A stretch of DNA of 50,560 bases from an uncultured Lachnospiraceae bacterium (GTDB lineage Bacteria > Bacillota > Clostridia > Lachnospirales > Lachnospiraceae), in contig CAUEYX010000022.1 of NCBI GenBank assembly GCA_959022495.1, positions 1-50,560 on the forward strand, given 5' to 3'. This document shows, piece by piece, positions 48,638 to 50,560 of the stretch. The first letter of the stretch is position 1; every line of letters begins with the position of its first letter. Position numbers and translations under genes: made by a program. The notes beneath the pieces were generated by a model. That model did not search any database and was not told the DNA's origin. It saw nothing but the letters and a program-made list of their open reading frames with translations.

Positions 48638-49523
48638 TCTGTTCTCTACCGAGGAAAGCCGCCAGGAGGCCAGGCTGGAGAAGGTGCTGGAGGTTCCGCT
48701 GTCTGAACTCCACCCCTTCAAGAACCATCCCTTTAAGGTCAGGGACGATGAAGCCATGATGGAGACCGCCGACAGCATCCGGCAGTACGGCGTGCTGGTC
48801 CCGGCCATTGCCCGCCCGGACCCGAATGGCGGCTATGAACTGGTAGCTGGTCACAGGCGGCACCGGGCCAGCGAGTTGGCGGAGAAAGAGACCATGCCGG
48901 TCATTGTCCGGGATTTGGACGATGACGCCGCCACCATCATTATGGTTGACAGCAACTTACAGCGGGAAAGCCTGCTCCCCAGCGAAAGGGCCTTCGCCTA
49001 TAAGATGAAGTTGGAGGCTATGAAACATCAGGGGGAACGCTCTGACTTAACTTCTCGCCAACTTGGCGAGAAGTCGCAGACTTCTATTCAGCTTGTTGCA
49101 AACCAAGCCGGTGAAAGCCAGCGGCAGGTGCAACGCTATATCCGCCTGACGGAGTTAATCCCCGAACTGCTGGATATGGTGGACGAGAAGAAAATTGCGC
49201 TCAATCCGGCCTATGAACTGTCTTTTCTCAAAAAAGAGGAACAGCGGGACTTGCTGGACGCTATGGACAGCGAACAGGCCACCCCTTCTATTTCCCAGGC
49301 CCAGCGGCTCAAGAAATACAGCCAGGAGGGGCATCTGACCATTGATATGATGCGCGTTATCATGGGTGAGGAAAAGAAAAGCGATCTGGATAAAGTGACG
49401 TTTACCACGGACACCCTGCGCAAGTATTTCCCGAAAAGCTACACCCCGGCCCGGATGCAGGAAACCATCATTAAGCTGCTGGAACAGTGGCAGAAGCGCC
49501 GCCAAAGGGATCAGGAACGATGA
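48594..49523 (+). CDS. parB: ParB-type partition protein
   Basis: The 309-residue protein has a ParB/Spo0J N-terminal CTPase-type domain (about 30-125: VPLSELHPFKNHPFKVRDDE, ELVAGHRRHRASELAEKETM, VDSNLQRESLLPSERAFAYK) and a central helix-turn-helix (about 150-185, QLVANQAGESQRQVQRYIRL). It should bind parS-like sites and activate ParA. It begins with TTG, eight bases after AAGGAGGTG, inside parA. A perfect 12-bp inverted repeat (49050-49074) lies within the coding region just before the helix-turn-helix. Confidence 0.93.
   Translation: MKSSAKKVELASVDDLFSTEESRQEARLEKVLEVPLSELHPFKNHPFKVRDDEAMMETADSIRQYGVLVPAIARPDPNGGYELVAGHRRHRASELAEKETMPVIVRDLDDDAATIIMVDSNLQRESLLPSERAFAYKMKLEAMKHQGERSDLTSRQLGEKSQTSIQLVANQAGESQRQVQRYIRLTELIPELLDMVDEKKIALNPAYELSFLKKEEQRDLLDAMDSEQATPSISQAQRLKKYSQEGHLTIDMMRVIMGEEKKSDLDKVTFTTDTLRKYFPKSYTPARMQETIIKLLEQWQKRRQRDQER
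49050..49074. repeat. Perfect 25-base palindrome inside parB
   Basis: ACTTCTCGCCAA (49050-49061) and TTGGCGAGAAGT (49063-49074) are separated by a single C. It is unlike the chromosomal parS consensus (TGTTNCACGTGAAACA). It may be a ParB binding site, an operator, or an mRNA hairpin. Confidence 0.6.
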
Positions 49524-49535
49524 AAGGAGCCGCCT

Positions 49536-49814
49536 ATGAGGGATATTTCAGCCCGCGAGCTGAAAGGACACAACATTTTGGCCGTAGAGCGTTTTCAGGA
49601 TCATATCCGCTGGATGATCGAGTTTTCCGTCCTGCGTCCCCGCACCGCCTACGGCGACCCCGGCGATGAAATGCGGCTGTTTCTCACGGAGGACGGCTAT
49701 CAGGCCGCCCTTCTTAGCCAGAAGCGCCGGGAAATCAAAATCAAGCGGTATGCCCGCGTGATCGAGGGTCATGTCCTCGACTTCAAGCCGGACAAGCGCC
49801 GCCGCTACCCGTAA
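49536..49814 (+). CDS. Small basic protein of the partition-replication module
   Basis: I do not recognise a family for this 92-residue protein. It begins MRDISARELKGHNILAVERF and is rich in Arg and Lys at the C-terminus (SQKRREIKIKRYARVIEGHV, then KPDKRRRYP). AAAGGAGC precedes the ATG, twelve bases after the parB stop. Small genes at this place between parB and the replication initiator are common in clostridial conjugative elements. Its basic tail would fit nucleic acid binding. Confidence 0.7.
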   Translation: MRDISARELKGHNILAVERFQDHIRWMIEFSVLRPRTAYGDPGDEMRLFLTEDGYQAALLSQKRREIKIKRYARVIEGHVLDFKPDKRRRYP

Positions 49815-49844
49815 ACCCACCACTATGAAAGGAAAGGAATGAAT

Positions 49845-50033
49845 ATGTGTACCGTTAAAGAGATCCGGGAGGCAATCCGCGAGGACTGTCGTTCCCAGCA
49901 TGATATGGAATCCGCCGAGATTGACCGCATCCTCCAGACACTTCCCTTCTCCCAGGAACCGGAGCCGTTTTCCAGGCCGGGACCGCAGAGGCCGGTGTTC
50001 TGGTTTTACACAAGAAAATATGCAAGAAACTGA
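49845..50033 (+). CDS. Small protein of the partition-replication module
   Basis: The 62-residue protein starts MCTVKEIREAIREDCRSQHD, is helical in its first half, and has a Pro-rich second half (PFSQEPEPFSRPGPQRPVFW). No family is recognised. GGAAAGGA is eight bases before ATG 49845; ATG 49839 is too close. A hairpin with T run follows it at once. Confidence 0.55.
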   Translation: MCTVKEIREAIREDCRSQHDMESAEIDRILQTLPFSQEPEPFSRPGPQRPVFWFYTRKYARN

Positions 50034-50035
50034 CT

Positions 50036-50068
50036 GCCACAATTTTTCTTTAGGATTGTGGCTTTTTT
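50036..50068 (+). terminator. Terminator or attenuator before the replication initiator gene
   Basis: GCCACAAT (50036-50043) pairs with ATTGTGGC (50055-50062) and is followed by six T. It would limit transcription from the par genes into the replication initiator. Confidence 0.75.
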
Positions 50069-50099
50069 CATGCCCTGAGACGAGGAAGGAGTGAAGTCA

Positions 50100-50560
50100 A
50101 TGGCTGTGTTCCGTATTGAGCGAACCAGAGATTATACCGTAATGAGCAATCACCATCTGAGAAATGAAAAACTGTCCCTCAAGGCTAAGGGCCTGCTGTC
50201 CATGATGCTGTCCCTGCCGGATGACTGGAACTACACCACCCGTGGCCTTGCGAAAATCTGCAAGGAGGGTGTGGACGCCATCGGCGGGGCGCTACGGGAG
50301 TTGGAGACCGCCGGGTATATCGTGCGCCACCAGCTGCGCGACCGGCAGGGCCGCATCAGCGACACCGAGTATGTCATCTACGAGCAGCCCCAGCCCAGGC
50401 GGCCGGAACCGCCCCAGCCGGATACGGCTTCACCAGATACGGAAAATCCGTATCTGGATAAACCGGATACGGAAAACCCCGCAGAATTAAATATAGAGAA
50501 ATCAAATACTCAAAAATCAATTACTCATGGATCAAGTACCGATTCCATTCCCTTCCGGGA
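50100..50560 (+). CDS. Replication initiator / helix-turn-helix protein, 3' truncated by the window
   Basis: The frame is open from ATG 50100, after AAGGAG, to the window end (153 residues seen). It begins MAVFRIERTRDYTVMSNHHL and has the winged-helix pattern of replication initiator and replisome organiser proteins (LSLKAKGLLSMMLSLPDDWN, then TTRGLAKICKEGVDAIGGAL, LETAGYIVRHQLRDRQGRIS). A Pro/Asp/Thr-rich linker follows from about 98. DNA encoding this linker contains iteron-like repeats (50418-50476). In clostridial elements this gene follows parA-parB and starts replication of the circular form. The rest lies outside the window. Confidence 0.85.
   Translation, partial: MAVFRIERTRDYTVMSNHHLRNEKLSLKAKGLLSMMLSLPDDWNYTTRGLAKICKEGVDAIGGALRELETAGYIVRHQLRDRQGRISDTEYVIYEQPQPRRPEPPQPDTASPDTENPYLDKPDTENPAELNIEKSNTQKSITHGSSTDSIPFR
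50418..50476. repeat. Iteron-like repeats inside the replication initiator gene
   Basis: CC(A/G)GATACGG occurs at 50418-50427, 50433-50442 and 50463-50472, and inverted at 50448-50457. The second and inverted copies make an 11-bp perfect inverted repeat around AAA. Placement inside the initiator gene is typical for origins of RepA-type replicons. Confidence 0.5.

Noticed and set aside
1..50560. tRNA or rRNA genes and insertion sequences
   Set aside because: No cloverleaf, rRNA segment or DDE transposase was found on either strand by reading; a dedicated tRNA scan was not possible.

Overview
The window is most likely from a gut Firmicute of class Clostridia (Lachnospiraceae or Oscillospiraceae type). 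The grounds are strong AGGAGG-type ribosome binding sites, frequent TTG/GTG starts, phage gene families typical of those hosts (DUF2800, DUF2815, DUF4314, DUF6809, phi13-type tail protein), tandem large serine recombinases, and a ParA/ParB/replication-initiator module of the kind that opens clostridial conjugative elements. No rRNA or tRNA gene and no CRISPR array was seen, so the species cannot be named.

About 0.2 to 47.3 kb is one siphovirus-type prophage whose left end lies outside the window. Nearly all of it reads on the plus strand. Order: sigma-like regulator and small early genes (0.3-1.3 kb); recombination and replication module (DUF2800 nuclease, free-standing HNH-AP2 endonuclease, DUF2815, family A DNA polymerase, DUF4406, AEP primase-helicase, VRR-NUC nuclease, SNF2-type helicase; 1.3-10.0 kb); ArpU/RinA-like late regulator (10.1 kb); HNH endonuclease and terminase small subunit (10.7-11.8 kb); an 8.4 kb accessory island separating the terminase subunits (ParB-domain DNA methyltransferase, cytosine-5 methyltransferase with a repeated insert, amidoligase, gamma-glutamylcyclotransferase, zinc ribbon protein, small unknown genes; 11.8-20.2 kb); TerL, portal, ClpP-type protease and HK97 capsid (20.3-25.2 kb); connectors, tail tube, tail chaperones with a probable -1 frameshift, an AT-rich moron gene, tape measure, Dit, Tal, tail fibres (25.2-38.1 kb); holin and amidase (38.2-39.5 kb); one reversed gene; then a SHOCT-like small gene and three adjacent serine-recombinase genes (40.1-43.9 kb).

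Between the recombinases and the probable attachment site is an AT-rich cargo operon (44.0-47.2 kb): an HTH regulator, a zinc-ribbon/HEPN-like/SEC-C protein, a coiled-coil protein and a membrane-anchored coiled-coil protein. This is the best candidate for an undescribed system, plausibly anti-phage defence. It is followed by the 3' fragment of a 23S rRNA uracil-5-methyltransferase gene (47.34-47.69 kb), which probably marks one prophage junction. From 47.8 kb a second element begins: parA, parB, two small genes and a partial replication initiator that runs off the window.

Regulation visible in the sequence: a repeated promoter-like module before several accessory genes and before the first recombinase; a two-copy two-hairpin leader element near both ends of the prophage; a branched RNA-like structure before the gamma-glutamylcyclotransferase gene; and inverted repeats flanking the late regulator.
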